64,000 nucleotides of DNA from a bacterium (GCA_022825065.1 JAJDYR010000032.1:1-64000); one strand, 5' to 3'; numbered from the stretch's first letter, positions 21,917 through 32,264 are shown. Numbers and translations are program-made. Notes: generated by a model from the letters alone, not told the origin.

Positions 21917-22231
21917 TCAGGAGCGCTTCAAAAAATCCATCGGCGCGCCCGAAAGGCTCTCCTTCTCATCGAGAGCGTGAGCGGATTCCTCCAGTACCTC
22001 GAAGAGGCCGGAGGCGTCTTTTTTCGACAGATTGCGCCTCGCCTCCCCCAATACGCGGATCCGCAGGGTCTTGTTCTCGAACCTGAGCCTCAGCACGTCC
22101 CCGATTTCCACCCGGGAAGAGGCTTTGGCCGTTTTCCCCTCGATTTCCACCGCACCCCCGTCCGCCATGATCTTGGCAAGGGGACGGCGCTTGACCAGAC
22201 GGCTGTAGCGCAAAAACTGGTCGAGGCGCAT
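21917..22231 (-). CDS. S4-domain RNA-binding protein, RqcP-like
   Basis: In this 104-residue protein, residues 1-60 form an S4 domain: MRLDQFLRYSRLVKRRPLAK, AVEIEGKTAKASSRVEIGD, then LRIRVLG. This is the RqcP/YabO and Hsp15-like family, which binds 23S/5S rRNA or tRNA on obstructed 50S subunits in ribosome-associated quality control. The C-terminal 35 residues are acidic and poorly conserved. It lies 9 bases downstream of surA, in the mfd-PPIase-surA run, so it is probably co-transcribed with protein-quality genes. Confidence 0.85.
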   Translation of the reverse strand: MRLDQFLRYSRLVKRRPLAKIMADGGAVEIEGKTAKASSRVEIGDVLRLRFENKTLRIRVLGEARRNLSKKDASGLFEVLEESAHALDEKESLSGAPMDFLKRS

Positions 22232-22240
22232 TTTACGTCA

Positions 22241-23746
22241 TCATTGGGTGATTTCTTTGGGATCCGCCACGATGCTGCGCGTCTTCTGGACCTCCACCTC
22301 GAAATCGAGGCGCGCGGCCTTGTTGTCCGTTTCGAAGGACATTTTCTTCGCCTTGGCTTTCTGCTCTTCGCCGTCGCCCTTCGACTGATCCGAGAACGCC
22401 TTGATCATATCCGCAAAGCTGATTTTGCCGATATACGAGTCGGGCAGCAGGTACACGTAGCGGAACAGATAGAGATTCGCCGAAGGATCGGGATTCACGA
22501 ACAGCCGATTCCCCGCCTCGAGGGCCCCGATGGCGTCTTTCCCCACAGCGGCCCCCTCGCCCACTATTACCCTGCCCGATTTCCAGCGGGGATTGTCCCT
22601 GTTCGAACCGTAGGCCCACAAAACCCTGTCCCGCCCGAACAACCCCCCGCGCTGTTTGAGCTTGATGCCGACCAGCCTGAAGCTAATCTGCTCGCGAACG
22701 TCCTTGAACACGGAAGACAAGCCGCCGGGCGTAGCGACGGGGTCGTAGCTGATTTCGAGAAAAGCGGCTCTTTTGAGTTCCGTTATCCACTCGCGTCGTC
22801 TCTTGGTGAATTTTTCCTTGAAGAGTTTGTCGCGGATCCTGCCGGACACCCTGTCGAGGGTAATCACGGTTCCCGGCTTCACTTCATCGACGTGGATGAC
22901 GTGAAAACCCACCCTCGTTCTCGTCGGCTTGCTCGTCTCACCCTTCGCCGTCGAGAAAATGAGTTGTTCCAGTTCGGGGAAAACCTCGCCTTTCTTCACG
23001 GAACCCAGGGCGCCGCCCCGGCTTCGGGCGGGACCTTCGGAATACTTCTCGGCCAACCGGGGGAAATCAGCGCCCGGCTTCGCGGCCTCCCCGTAAGCGA
23101 GGTCCGCTTTTTTGCGCTGCGCTTCGATTTCCGCAGCGGAGGCGGCCTTGTCCACGGGAAAGAAAATCTGCCGCACCGTCCGGTGCTCGGCCTCACGGTA
23201 GTCATCGGAATGCGCGTCGTAATAATCCGCTATTTCCTGATCCACCACCGAGACGCGCACGCCGACTTCCATGTTCTCCACTTTACGCGCCAGCAGCTTC
23301 TTGCGAAGCTCATCGCGGTATTTCTCCATCGTCATTCCCTGCGAATCCAAAAAGGCGCGCAGTCCGGCCGTCGTCGTCTTGTTCTGGCGAAGTATGCCCG
23401 CGACCGCGTTTTCAACCTCTTTTTCGCTGACGCTCAGTTCGAGAGCAGAGGAGCGTTTCAAGATGAGTTTGTTCTGGATCATGGCGTCGAGCGCCTCGAG
23501 CTCGAGTTCGCGAATCCGCCGGTTCAGCTGCTCTCCCCTGTAATTCCTCCTCAACTCGTCGACGCGCGGTTTCACGAATTCCTGAAGCTCCGAAAGCATG
23601 ATGATGTCATCGTCAACCTTCGCGATGATTCTCTCGATCGTCACGGCGGAGGCGGCCGCCGGGGCGGTGGCCGCCGGAAGGAGCGCGCCCGCCAGGGCGA
23701 AAAGCGCAATCGCCAGAACGCAAAACCGCCTAGCCCGATACGACAT
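22241..23746 (-). CDS. SurA-type periplasmic peptidyl-prolyl isomerase
   Basis: With ATG at 23746 the protein is 501 residues and opens with a clear signal peptide (RRFCVLAIALFALAGALLP, cut near AAASA). A SurA N-terminal chaperone domain follows (AKVDDDIIMLSELQEFVKPR), then a parvulin domain with YSEGPARSRGGALG and VGFHVIHVDE. The last 200 residues after the parvulin domain have no match I recognise and are a long extension compared with SurA. It should help outer-membrane proteins fold. Its start overlaps the upstream isomerase gene by 17 bases. Confidence 0.85.
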   Translation of the reverse strand: MSYRARRFCVLAIALFALAGALLPAATAPAAASAVTIERIIAKVDDDIIMLSELQEFVKPRVDELRRNYRGEQLNRRIRELELEALDAMIQNKLILKRSSALELSVSEKEVENAVAGILRQNKTTTAGLRAFLDSQGMTMEKYRDELRKKLLARKVENMEVGVRVSVVDQEIADYYDAHSDDYREAEHRTVRQIFFPVDKAASAAEIEAQRKKADLAYGEAAKPGADFPRLAEKYSEGPARSRGGALGSVKKGEVFPELEQLIFSTAKGETSKPTRTRVGFHVIHVDEVKPGTVITLDRVSGRIRDKLFKEKFTKRRREWITELKRAAFLEISYDPVATPGGLSSVFKDVREQISFRLVGIKLKQRGGLFGRDRVLWAYGSNRDNPRWKSGRVIVGEGAAVGKDAIGALEAGNRLFVNPDPSANLYLFRYVYLLPDSYIGKISFADMIKAFSDQSKGDGEEQKAKAKKMSFETDNKAARLDFEVEVQKTRSIVADPKEITQ

Positions 23747-24713
23747 TTTCAAGATTTTCCGGATAGTATTTGATTTTTGCATTTCGCTTGAGTTCTCCGA
23801 GCCAACTCTCGAGCCGCGCTCTTCCCTTGTCGGCAAGCAAGCGTTTCTTGATGTTTTCCTTCACGGACGCCAATGTTTTCTGGAACGGCAGCCTTCTCTC
23901 CGAAACCTCCAGAAGGTGGAAACCCGCAGGGCTCCTGACGACCCGGCTCACCTCGCTCAATTTCAATGATTCCACCACGTTCTCGATGTTTTCGGGCAGT
24001 TCTCCCTGCTGGAAATAACCGAGATCGCCCCCGATGCTGCTTTCGGGGTCGATGGAATGTTTCTGCGCCAAAGACGCAAACGATTTCCCATCGAGAAGAA
24101 GCTTTCTCAACCGGGAAGCCAGTTTAGCCGAAGGGACGACGATTTGGCGAACCCGCAGGCGCCTTCCGACCCGGAATTTCTCCTTGTTGAGGTTGTAGTA
24201 ATCCTCTATCTCCGAGTCTGAGACCTTCAGCTTCGCATACACTTCCTTTTGCAGAAGATGTTCAATCTCGAGCGTCTCGCGCATCGTCTTGACCCAAAAC
24301 TCCTCGTCGATCCCCTGCTCCTTCATGATGGTATTCAAATCCACCTGGCCATATTGGCGGCGGATGAATTCGACGAAGCGCTTCACTTTCCCCTCGCTCA
24401 CATATTCGCCCGTCTCCCGGAAACGCTGAAGCAGGAGGCGTCTTTCCACGAGTTGATCCAGCAGAACCCTGGATATGGATATTTCGGCTTTGCCCTCCAT
24501 TTCCTGCTGCCCGCGCGCCATGTAATGCGCGCGCACGTCCTGCCGGGTAATCGGCTCCCCGTTCACCTGCGCCAGCAGAACTCCTTTTTTCTCGCTTTTC
24601 GTCTGAAACGAAGAATCACAACCCGCCGCGATGAGCAACGCCACCCAACAAGCCCACGCCCACCGGGTTCGACCCCCTCGAATCAGACGCCGCGCGCTCC
24701 TTTCGTTTCCCAT
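23730..24713 (-). CDS. Lipoprotein peptidyl-prolyl isomerase (PrsA/parvulin type)
   Basis: Starting at ATG 24713 gives 327 residues with a signal peptide and the lipobox LIAAGC (Cys about 32), so it is membrane-anchored. A SurA-like N-terminal region (LAQVNGEPITRQDVRAHY) precedes a parvulin domain: RVRQIVVPS, FASLAQKHSIDPES, GGDLGYFQQGELP, AGFHLLEVSERR. The frame extends 55 codons further upstream into mfd, which is unlikely to be translated. It is encoded between mfd and surA; the two isomerases probably work on the same periplasmic clients. Confidence 0.87.
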   Translation of the reverse strand: MGNERSARRLIRGGRTRWAWACWVALLIAAGCDSSFQTKSEKKGVLLAQVNGEPITRQDVRAHYMARGQQEMEGKAEISISRVLLDQLVERRLLLQRFRETGEYVSEGKVKRFVEFIRRQYGQVDLNTIMKEQGIDEEFWVKTMRETLEIEHLLQKEVYAKLKVSDSEIEDYYNLNKEKFRVGRRLRVRQIVVPSAKLASRLRKLLLDGKSFASLAQKHSIDPESSIGGDLGYFQQGELPENIENVVESLKLSEVSRVVRSPAGFHLLEVSERRLPFQKTLASVKENIKKRLLADKGRARLESWLGELKRNAKIKYYPENLENVVSG

Positions 24714-24723
24714 GATGAGAGCC

Positions 24724-27700
24724 TCATGCTCCTTCCGCCGCCAACTCGCCTTCGGAAACCTTGCACACTTCCAAAGCATCCAGCACCTGAACGAGAAAGT
24801 CAAAATCCTCCGGCCAGCGCCCGCTGATGCCCGCGCGGAAAGCATGCGTGTCGGTGAAGACCATGCCCGGCATATCAAGGAAAGCGGCCGTCAATTCATA
24901 GTCGCCCGGAAAAATCTCCAGTTGCGCCTCCTTCCCGCGAACGTGGAGGGATTTGATTCCGCAATGGCGGGCGCGCAAGCGGATTTCCCCCAGTTGCAGA
25001 AGATGGAGGGCGCGCACCGGCACGGCGCCGTATTTATCCTGGAGTTCCACGCCCAGCTCCCTCAATTCCACCGGCTCCTGCGCCGATGCGATTCGGCGAT
25101 ATACGTCGAGCCGCTCGGTCTGGGCCGGAATCCAGGAGGGAGGCAGCGTGCCCGCCACCGGCGCGACGATCTCGGGTTCACGGCGCTCGACGGCCTCGCC
25201 CTTGGCCTCCTGCACGACTTCCTCCAGAAGGCGGCAATACATGTCGAACCCCACGGCCGCGATTTGCCCCGATTGCCGATGCCCGAGCAAGTGGCCTGCG
25301 CCGCGAATCTCCAGATCGCGCATGGCCAGCTTGAAGCCGGCTCCCAGTTCGCTCAACTCCTCCAGGGCCTGGAGCCGCTCTCTGGCCTGCTTCGTCAGGG
25401 AGCCGGCGCCCGAGACCAGCAGGTAGGCGTGCGCCTGGAACCTGTCGCGCCCCACGCGGCCGCGCAACTGGTATAGCTGCGCCATGCCGAACGTGTCCGC
25501 CCGGTTGATCACGATCGTGTTGACCGAAGGGATGTCCAGGCCGCTTTCGATGATCGTGGTGCAAAGCAGCACGTCGGCCCTTCGGGTCACGAACTGCTCC
25601 ATCACCTCTTCGAGCTCTCTTTCCTTCATCTGGCCGTGACCCACCAGGATTCGCGCGTCGGGCGCCAGCTTCTGCAGGAGCCGCCGCATGGCGGGGAGGC
25701 TCTGCACGCGGTTGTGCACGAAAAACGCCTGCCCTCCCCGGTCGATTTCCTTGGTGATGGCGTCTTTGATGAGTTTTTCGCTGAAGCGCGAGATATACGT
25801 GCGCGGCGCAACCCTGTGGCGCGGGGGCGTTTCGATGACGCTCAGGTCGCGCGTTCCCGAGAGCGCCATCTCCAGGGTCCGGGGAATGGGCGTTGCGGTG
25901 AGCGTCAGAACGTCCACGTTGACGCGGAGTTTCTTGAGTTTCTCCTTGTGGGAAACGCCGAAGCGGTGCTCCTCGTCGATCACCAAAAGCCCCAGATCGC
26001 GAAACGACACGTCTTTTTGCAACAGCCGGTGGGTGCCGATAACGATGTCCACACGCCCGGCGGAGAGCCCCTCCACCACCTCGTTCTGTTCTTTTCTGCT
26101 CCTGAAGCGCGAGAGCATCTCCACGTGAACCGGCAGCGATTCGAAGCGCTTTCGAAAGGTGTCCCAATGCTGGTGCGCCAGCAGGGTGGTCGGCACGATG
26201 ACGGCGACCTGCTTGCCCGCCGAAATCGCCCGGGCGGCGGCCCTGAGCGCAACTTCCGTCTTTCCGTACCCCACATCCCCGCAGATGAGGCGATCCATCG
26301 GCCGGGCGCGCTCCATATCCTCCAGCACGACGCGAATGGCCTGTTCCTGATCGGGCGTTTCCTCGAACCCGAAGCCGGCGGATATCTCATGATCGAAAGC
26401 GCCTTCCGCCGAAAAAGCATGCCCCTCGGCGGCGCTTCGCTCCGAATACAAACGCACCAGATCGCGGGCGATTCCCTGAAGCGATTTCTTGACGTTGTTC
26501 TTCGTCTTGTTCCAGCGGTTTCCGCCCAGCTTGTCGAGAGGCGGTCCAATTCCGCCTCCCCGGTATTTGTGGATGCGCTCGACGTCGTCCATCGGGACGT
26601 AGAGTTTGTCGCCTCCCGCATACTGGAGGGTGAGAAATTCGTTCTCGCCGTCGAGATGCTCGATGACGCGCGTGCCCATATAGCGGCCCACGCCGTGCTC
26701 CACGTGCACCACGAGGTCGTTTTCACTCAGGTCCTTGAAGCCCTCGCCGGGCTTCGATTGCGGCAGGCGCCGTGAATCCCGGCCCAAAGCGCCGACCAGC
26801 AGGTCCTGCGCGCGAAAGAACACCCGATGCTCTTCGGGCAGCCGGAAGCCGGCGCCGAGTTTCCCCTCCGCCAGAACGACGTCGTGACGCCCGTCGATGA
26901 GCGATGCGCCCTCGGGCAAAATTTCCACGCCCACCTCATGCTCGCGCAACAGCGCCTGTATCCTGAGCGCGAGGGTCCTCTCCTCCGCAACGATGACGAC
27001 GCTGTCATTCTCCCGGCGCCATGAACGCAGCTGGCCGACGAACGCCTCCACCCGCCCCCGGAAGGGGTTGATGTTTTCCGCGCGCAAGGCCCCGCCCGCC
27101 TCGAAGCCATCATTGGTATCCGGGGCGTCCAGCCCCAGCGAATCGAACTCGAGGCGCGGCCAGATGGAGAGTTCCTCGCGAATTTCCTCCGGCGCGAGCC
27201 ACAAACGCCCGGGCGCGAAGGAGACGAGGCCCCTTTCGGGCGCAAGACGCGCCTCCTCGTTCACTTCGTCCCACATCTTCTCCATCGCTTCATCGAGGGC
27301 TTCCGCCTCGTTCAAAATCCAGAGCGCGCCTCCGGGCGCCACGTCGAACAAGGTCGTCATGTCGGACAGGAACATGGGCGCGAGACCCTCCGCTCCCGAA
27401 AAATACCCGTCCTCATCCAGGTATTCGAGAAGGCGTTCGACTCGCTCGCTCGTCTCAGGCCCACCGGCTTCCGAGAGGGCGCGGCGGCCCCTCTCCCGTT
27501 CTTCCGGGGAGAAAACAATCTCTTTCGATGGAAAGACGTCCACGCTTTGCAGCGTGTCCAGGTTCCGCTGCGTCTGGGGATTGAAGTTTCTGAGGGAGTC
27601 GATCTCATCCCCGCGAAACTCCAGGCGCGTCGGATACGCGTTCTGGGGGGAGAAGAAATCCAGAATGCCGCCTCTCACGGCATATTCTCCGGGGGATTCG

Positions 27701-28185
27701 ACCAGCGACCTCCTTTGGTACATCAGCGATTCGAGCGAGCCGATGAACGGGTCGCGCTCAATCGCCACCCCTTCGCGCAAGTGAATCATGGCGTCGTTCA
27801 GCCGCTCGGGCGGAGGTATTCTCGTCCCCATGGCCGATACGCTCATCAGCACGACGCCCCGCTCCCCGCTGCGTAAAAACCGCAGCGCGGACATCCTCTC
27901 GCCGACGACTTCACTGGATGGGGACAACCGGGAGAAGGGATACACGTCCCATGCCGGAAAACCCAGGATCGGCAAACCCTGCGCCCCCGAAGCGCCGACG
28001 AAAAGCTCCATGTTCGCCTTAATCAGATCGAGGCGACGCTGCTCCCCCTCGACGAAAATCACGGGTCCGGCGTGTTCGCGCGCAATCCTGACCAGCCACC
28101 AGGCGATCGACGCATCGTTCGCGCCACGCAGGGAGATCCGCCTGGCCCCGTTCATTTCCCGAGGCAGTAAAAAGGATTCATTCAT
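24724..28185 (-). CDS. mfd: Transcription-repair coupling factor
   Basis: A full-length Mfd of 1153 residues. The N-terminal UvrB-homology region is present, then a CarD-like RNA-polymerase-interacting domain (VHVEHGVGRYMGTRVIE, about residue 490). The SF2 translocase follows: GDVGYGKTEVALRAA (Walker A), VIDEEHRFG (DEEH box), TATPIPRTLEMALSG and QLRGRVGRDRFQAHAYLL. A C-terminal TRCF domain ends it. It removes stalled RNA polymerase and recruits UvrA to lesions. Placement upstream of two PPIase genes with minimal spacing suggests a shared transcript. Confidence 0.98.
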   Translation of the reverse strand: MNESFLLPREMNGARRISLRGANDASIAWWLVRIAREHAGPVIFVEGEQRRLDLIKANMELFVGASGAQGLPILGFPAWDVYPFSRLSPSSEVVGERMSALRFLRSGERGVVLMSVSAMGTRIPPPERLNDAMIHLREGVAIERDPFIGSLESLMYQRRSLVESPGEYAVRGGILDFFSPQNAYPTRLEFRGDEIDSLRNFNPQTQRNLDTLQSVDVFPSKEIVFSPEERERGRRALSEAGGPETSERVERLLEYLDEDGYFSGAEGLAPMFLSDMTTLFDVAPGGALWILNEAEALDEAMEKMWDEVNEEARLAPERGLVSFAPGRLWLAPEEIREELSIWPRLEFDSLGLDAPDTNDGFEAGGALRAENINPFRGRVEAFVGQLRSWRRENDSVVIVAEERTLALRIQALLREHEVGVEILPEGASLIDGRHDVVLAEGKLGAGFRLPEEHRVFFRAQDLLVGALGRDSRRLPQSKPGEGFKDLSENDLVVHVEHGVGRYMGTRVIEHLDGENEFLTLQYAGGDKLYVPMDDVERIHKYRGGGIGPPLDKLGGNRWNKTKNNVKKSLQGIARDLVRLYSERSAAEGHAFSAEGAFDHEISAGFGFEETPDQEQAIRVVLEDMERARPMDRLICGDVGYGKTEVALRAAARAISAGKQVAVIVPTTLLAHQHWDTFRKRFESLPVHVEMLSRFRSRKEQNEVVEGLSAGRVDIVIGTHRLLQKDVSFRDLGLLVIDEEHRFGVSHKEKLKKLRVNVDVLTLTATPIPRTLEMALSGTRDLSVIETPPRHRVAPRTYISRFSEKLIKDAITKEIDRGGQAFFVHNRVQSLPAMRRLLQKLAPDARILVGHGQMKERELEEVMEQFVTRRADVLLCTTIIESGLDIPSVNTIVINRADTFGMAQLYQLRGRVGRDRFQAHAYLLVSGAGSLTKQARERLQALEELSELGAGFKLAMRDLEIRGAGHLLGHRQSGQIAAVGFDMYCRLLEEVVQEAKGEAVERREPEIVAPVAGTLPPSWIPAQTERLDVYRRIASAQEPVELRELGVELQDKYGAVPVRALHLLQLGEIRLRARHCGIKSLHVRGKEAQLEIFPGDYELTAAFLDMPGMVFTDTHAFRAGISGRWPEDFDFLVQVLDALEVCKVSEGELAAEGA

Positions 28186-28273
28186 GACGTGAATTTTCAG
28201 ATTTCAAATCGAACATCAGGCAGCAAAGTATGTCTGAGCATCCCGTATCGCATGAAAATTTCAGAAAGAACGC

Positions 28274-29563
28274 TTAATTCAAATACTTCTTCGTGATCAT
28301 GAAATCCCGGAGCACGTTGGAAGACTTCTTGGGCAACGCGACCTCCGCGCCGTTCAAGGATACCTGCGTTCCCGCGATGTTCCCCACGGTGAGCGCGAAT
28401 TTTTCAGACGCCTTCCAATTCCTTTCCTTGCCCGCCAGCAAGAGGAGTTCTTCCGTATTTTTCGCATCGACCACGATTCGCAGCCATGTGTCTTCGGTCG
28501 CAAAAATCTTCAGACTCAGAGGGAGTTCTTCGGAAGCCGCCGGGGCCTGCTGTCCCCGTGGCGCCGCCGGAGCATTCGACGGGGTGTTGAGGGCTACCTT
28601 CTGCTCGGTTGGAGCGCCTGTTGGAGCTGAAGCGTCCGGCGAAGCCGGAATACCCGCCTGAGCCGCGGGGTTTTGCGTGGCAGGCGGACTCTCTCGAGAC
28701 GAGGGTTCTTCCCGTGCAACGGGAGTCTCCTCGACCTGGGCGCTCACCTGAACCGGTGGACTTTCCTGCGCCTGAGCCGGCGGGCTTTCTTGCGTCACGG
28801 ATGCGTCCCGGGCAGGAGGGGGCTCCTCAGCCGCACGATTCTCCCGTGCGGGGGCGCTCGTTTGAACCGCAGGCTCCTCCTGAGCGGAAGAGGGTTTTTC
28901 CGCCTTCTCAGAAACCGGAGGCTCCTTCAAATTCACCGTCGAAGCGGGAGGACGATCCTCCCCCGGAGCCTTTGTCTCGACAACGTCGGTTTCTTTCCCC
29001 GCTCCGATCTCGTTTTTCGCCTTCTCATTCGCTCCATTCAGCAGAGGGATATTATCCGCCACGGGCGCAACCGCGGTCCTGATCCTGCCGACAATCGATC
29101 CAATCGGAACCAGCTGTTCCGTTCTCCCTTTCATGAACCACAGGAGTCCGCCGCCGGCGACGAGAAAAATCAATACGAAAGCAATGGTTGCAACGGATGA
29201 GAGCCGATTTACTCCGGAAACGGGGCTGAAGCGGGTTTGGACCTCGGGCTCCAGCTCGTACGCTTCCAATGGGACTCCGCCCGCAATCTCCTGTTTATAG
29301 CTCGCGGCAACGGTCGTGCTGTCCACGCCGACCGCATCCGCAAAAGCGCGGATGAAACCCAGACCCACCGGCCCCGCAGGCAATTTATCGAAATCACCGG
29401 TTTCGATACTTTCCAGGTAATATGTGCGGATTCGCGTCTTCTCGGAGATCGAACGAAGGGGTATCTCCTTTTCCTCGCGCAAACGACGCAAGAAAGGCCC
29501 CACACCATCTTTTTCTATTTGTTCCATCAGTCTCGGGTCGAGCTCATCCATCACGCGCCCCAT
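28274..29563 (-). CDS. RodZ-like helix-turn-helix membrane protein (DUF4115)
   Basis: The N-terminal ~100 residues of this 429-residue protein are a RodZ-type HTH (FLRRLREEKEIPLRSISEKT, RTYYLESIETGDFDKLPAGP). One transmembrane helix follows at about residue 130 (VATIAFVLIFLVAGGGLLWF). A long low-complexity Pro/Glu/Ala linker (about 190-335) leads to a C-terminal DUF4115 beta domain (LSLKIFATEDTWLRIVVDA). RodZ links the MreB cytoskeleton to the cell-wall machinery. A second ATG four codons in is an equally good start. The linker is longer than usual and built from PPA-like repeats. Confidence 0.85.
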   Translation of the reverse strand: MGRVMDELDPRLMEQIEKDGVGPFLRRLREEKEIPLRSISEKTRIRTYYLESIETGDFDKLPAGPVGLGFIRAFADAVGVDSTTVAASYKQEIAGGVPLEAYELEPEVQTRFSPVSGVNRLSSVATIAFVLIFLVAGGGLLWFMKGRTEQLVPIGSIVGRIRTAVAPVADNIPLLNGANEKAKNEIGAGKETDVVETKAPGEDRPPASTVNLKEPPVSEKAEKPSSAQEEPAVQTSAPARENRAAEEPPPARDASVTQESPPAQAQESPPVQVSAQVEETPVAREEPSSRESPPATQNPAAQAGIPASPDASAPTGAPTEQKVALNTPSNAPAAPRGQQAPAASEELPLSLKIFATEDTWLRIVVDAKNTEELLLLAGKERNWKASEKFALTVGNIAGTQVSLNGAEVALPKKSSNVLRDFMITKKYLN

Positions 29564-29975
29564 TTCACCAAATTCAACAGAAACGACCCGAATTATGAGG
29601 AACGAGTCTATTTCATAACCGGGTCGAAAGTCAATGTTTTAGAAAGATGCGCTCCGTCTTTTTCCGGGCTGTTGAAAAAGCTTCTCCGTTGGAACTGACG
29701 ATTCGTTTCGCGTGCGCCCGGATTCGGGCGTCGTTACGGCGACGGCTGATGCGGTTCGCCACGAAGCCGTCATTCCGGCGCAAGCCGGAATGACGAGCGA
29801 ATACCACGCCCGTTGCAGAGGCGGTTCGCGAACCGCCCCTGCGGTCGGGAACACTCCGATGAAGATGGTCCGGGCCGGCTGCATACGCCGAATCACGGAA
29901 TCAGGACAGGAACGGAGGCCTGTCCCTACGGGGTCTTTCGAAAAACCCTTCATCGGGCAGTTCTCTTGCGTGTAG

Positions 29976-30037
29976 GGGTCGCATATATGCGACCCGGCCT
30001 TTTTGCCTTCCAACGACGGGCCGCATGTATGCGGCCC
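29976..30037. repeat. Pair of related 20-base palindromes
   Basis: GGGTCGCATATATGCGACCC (29976-29995, perfect) and GGGCCGCATGTATGCGGCCC (30018-30037, one central mismatch) are separated by 22 bases. They may fold as cruciforms or act as REP elements. Confidence 0.65.
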
Positions 30038-30163
30038 CTACACTCCCTTCGCCAAGGCGGAATCCCATTGCCGTCATTCCGGCATTGCAGGACTTTTTCA
30101 ACAGCCCCCTACGGGGCGGCGCCTCCTCGGTCGGTTCGATCGCCCCCTCATTTGTTGAAAAGC

Positions 30164-30275
30164 AACCCCCCCTACCCCCCCTTGTCAGGGGGGCAAGAAA
30201 AATCAAAACCCCCCTCAGCCCGGCGAGGGCGCATTGCTTTTTTTACCCCCCTGACAAGGGGGGGTAGGGGGGGTT
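30164..30275. repeat. MITE-like palindromic repeat, family 1, copy C
   Basis: Both terminal arms are intact (AACCCCCCCTACCCCCC to TAGGGGGGGTT), and the interior matches copy B closely (CAGCCCGGCGAGGGCGCATTG). TTTTTCAACAGCCCC flanks it about 75 bases to the left. Confidence 0.9.
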
Positions 30276-30373
30276 GCCTTTATCCCCGAACGAGAGAGGC
30301 TCTTTCAACAGTCCCCTTTCGGGGCGGATATGACCCTTGAGTGAGGAGACAACAGGCAATCTTTGCGAAAAAT

Positions 30374-31243
30374 TTACGAAATCATGGAGAGAATCAGGGG
30401 CGTTACGTGGCAGATACTCGGATCCACCGCATCCGAGAGCAAGGTGTCCGCACCTTTCCCGTAGAGCAATATGGGTACGGGGTTTCTGGTGTGCGCGGAG
30501 GTTTCCATATCCTCCACGTTGCCGTGGTCGCTGCTGAGAACGAACGTATCTTCATCCGGGTCGAGCCGCCGGAGCGCGGCCTGCAGGAACCGGTTCAAGT
30601 CCGCCAGAACTTGAGCGGCCTCCTCCACGGTTCCGCGATGCCCGACGTGGTCGGTCTTAAAAAACTCATAGACCAGCAAATCCTTTGCGCGCGCCATATT
30701 TCCCAAACGAGCGCCCGCCTCCCCGGCATCCAGCGTAGGGACATCATGGCCCTGCTCGACGATAATCGCGTTCGTGTAGTCGCGGTAAACGGCCCTGCCC
30801 TCGACGAGGTCCTCGAGTCGGTTCAGCCGCATTCCCGCGCTCTCGGCCATCACCGTGGTCACCGAGCGGATGCGGTTTCTGCCGCGCATGAAAAAACGGG
30901 GCGTATACGTGTTGGCGAACCCGACGCCGGCGCCTCTCTCGCGGGCGCGCCTCAAGAGTCCGTTTCGAGCAATGATGCGGCGCAACTGCGTATTCGGCAG
31001 GGCCTGGACGTGCCTGCCCACCGCCTTGGGCGCGTTCACGCCCGTGAACAAGGCCGTGCCGCCCGTCGCGCTCTGTGGAATCCCCTCGACGCCGAGGCAG
31101 GCGTCCGCCTCGATGAGGCGGAAACCGGGCGCCTCGTTTCCGCACAAAAGCCCCAGCGGAGGCTCCCTCACGCGGGAGAGTGGATTGCCCGGCGCAGGCG
31201 GCGCGATTCCCAGGCCGTCCACGAACACGAAAAGAACGGACAT
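30374..31243 (-). CDS. Alkaline-phosphatase-superfamily metalloenzyme (phosphoglycerate-mutase-like)
   Basis: The 289-residue protein has the metal-binding motifs of the iPGM/alkaline phosphatase superfamily in order: FVFVDGLG at the N-terminus, [13 protein letters not shown] (the Ser/Thr nucleophile region), [12 protein letters not shown], and [10 protein letters not shown] followed by HTRNPVPI. It is much shorter than true 2,3-bisphosphoglycerate-independent mutase (about 510 residues) because the inserted phosphotransferase domain is missing. The reaction is therefore uncertain: phosphatase, phosphodiesterase or mutase. It follows aroF with one base between, so it shares the aroF transcript and any attenuation. 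Confidence 0.8.
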   Translation of the reverse strand: MSVLFVFVDGLGIAPPAPGNPLSRVREPPLGLLCGNEAPGFRLIEADACLGVEGIPQSATGGTALFTGVNAPKAVGRHVQALPNTQLRRIIARNGLLRRARERGAGVGFANTYTPRFFMRGRNRIRSVTTVMAESAGMRLNRLEDLVEGRAVYRDYTNAIIVEQGHDVPTLDAGEAGARLGNMARAKDLLVYEFFKTDHVGHRGTVEEAAQVLADLNRFLQAALRRLDPDEDTFVLSSDHGNVEDMETSAHTRNPVPILLYGKGADTLLSDAVDPSICHVTPLILSMIS

Positions 31244-31244
31244 G

Positions 31245-32264
31245 CTACAGCGTTCTTCCGGCGGCCTCTGCGAAAATCTTGAGTTCCTCGACGAGGGCGG
31301 TGAACTTCTCGGGTTTGAGCGATTGCGGCCCGTCGCTCATCGCCCTCTCGGGTTCGGGGTGCATCTCCAGCATCAGGCCGTCCGCCCCGACGGCCACGGA
31401 CGCCTTCGCCAGGGGCGCGACGAACCGCCAGGCGCCCGCGGCGTGGCTCGGGTCCACCACGACCGGCAAATGCGTCTGCTCCTTGAGCACGGGCACGGCG
31501 CTGATGTCCAGCGTATTGCGCGTGGCCGTCTCGAAGGTGCGTATCCCCCGCTCGCACAGCACGACGTTCGGGTTCCCCTGGCTCATGATGTATTCGGCCG
31601 ACATCAGGAACTCTTCTATCGTCGTGGACATGCCGCGCTTCAGGAAAATGGTCTTCTTCGTCTTGCCGACTTTTTTCAGCAGCGAGAAGTTCTGCACGTT
31701 GCGCGCGCCGATTTGCAGCACGTCCGCATACTCGCAGCACACGTCGATGTCTTCTGAATCCATGACCTCCGTCTGGATGGGAAGCCCCGTCTTCTCGCGC
31801 GCCTCGGCGAGGAGTTTCAGGCCTTCTTCCGCCATGCCCTGGAAGCTGTAAGGCGAGGTGCGCGGCTTGTAGGCGCCGCCCCTCAGGACGTGGCCGCCGC
31901 CCGCTTTGACCGCATCGGCGGATTCCATGATCTGCTCCCTGCTCTCCACGGAGCACGGCCCGCCGACGATGATGATTTGATCACCCCCGATTTCCACTCC
32001 CTCGCCCATCGGCAACTGGCTGCGCTCGGGCCTTCCCTCCGCGCTCGCCAGTTTGAAGGGCTTGAGAATGGGCATCGCGCTTTCCACCCCATTCAACGAA
32101 ACAAGTGATTCCAGCATGTATTTCCCCCGTTCATCCCCGATGGCCCCGATCACCGTGCGTTCCACCCCTTTGATGACGTGCTCCTTGTAGCCGAGTTCGT
32201 TGATCCTGCCGATGGCGTTTTGTATTTCCTCATCCGTCGCGCCCTGTTTCATCACGATAATCAA
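31245..32264 (-). CDS. aroF: 3-deoxy-7-phosphoheptulonate (DAHP) synthase, type I-beta
   Basis: The best start is TTG at 32264, with AAGGAG 7 bases upstream, giving 339 residues that begin (M)[12 protein letters not shown]; longer in-frame starts run into the terminator. The first ~70 residues are the ferredoxin-like regulatory domain of this class. The barrel follows: [50 protein letters not shown] and VVDPSHAAG. It joins PEP and erythrose-4-phosphate, the first step of the shikimate pathway. The 5' leader carries a terminator and an aromatic-rich small frame, which suggests attenuation by amino-acid supply. Confidence 0.96.
   Translation of the reverse strand: MIIVMKQGATDEEIQNAIGRINELGYKEHVIKGVERTVIGAIGDERGKYMLESLVSLNGVESAMPILKPFKLASAEGRPERSQLPMGEGVEIGGDQIIIVGGPCSVESREQIMESADAVKAGGGHVLRGGAYKPRTSPYSFQGMAEEGLKLLAEAREKTGLPIQTEVMDSEDIDVCCEYADVLQIGARNVQNFSLLKKVGKTKKTIFLKRGMSTTIEEFLMSAEYIMSQGNPNVVLCERGIRTFETATRNTLDISAVPVLKEQTHLPVVVDPSHAAGAWRFVAPLAKASVAVGADGLMLEMHPEPERAMSDGPQSLKPEKFTALVEELKIFAEAAGRTL

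Larger units (their letters stand above)
29564..30373. other. Repeat-rich intergenic region
   Basis: It holds the CTGTTGAAAAAG-type motif, an ATTCCGGC palindrome, two related 20-base palindromes (29976-30037), a GGACAGG...CCTGTCC motif and MITE-like copy C. No gene is seen. Confidence 0.6.
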
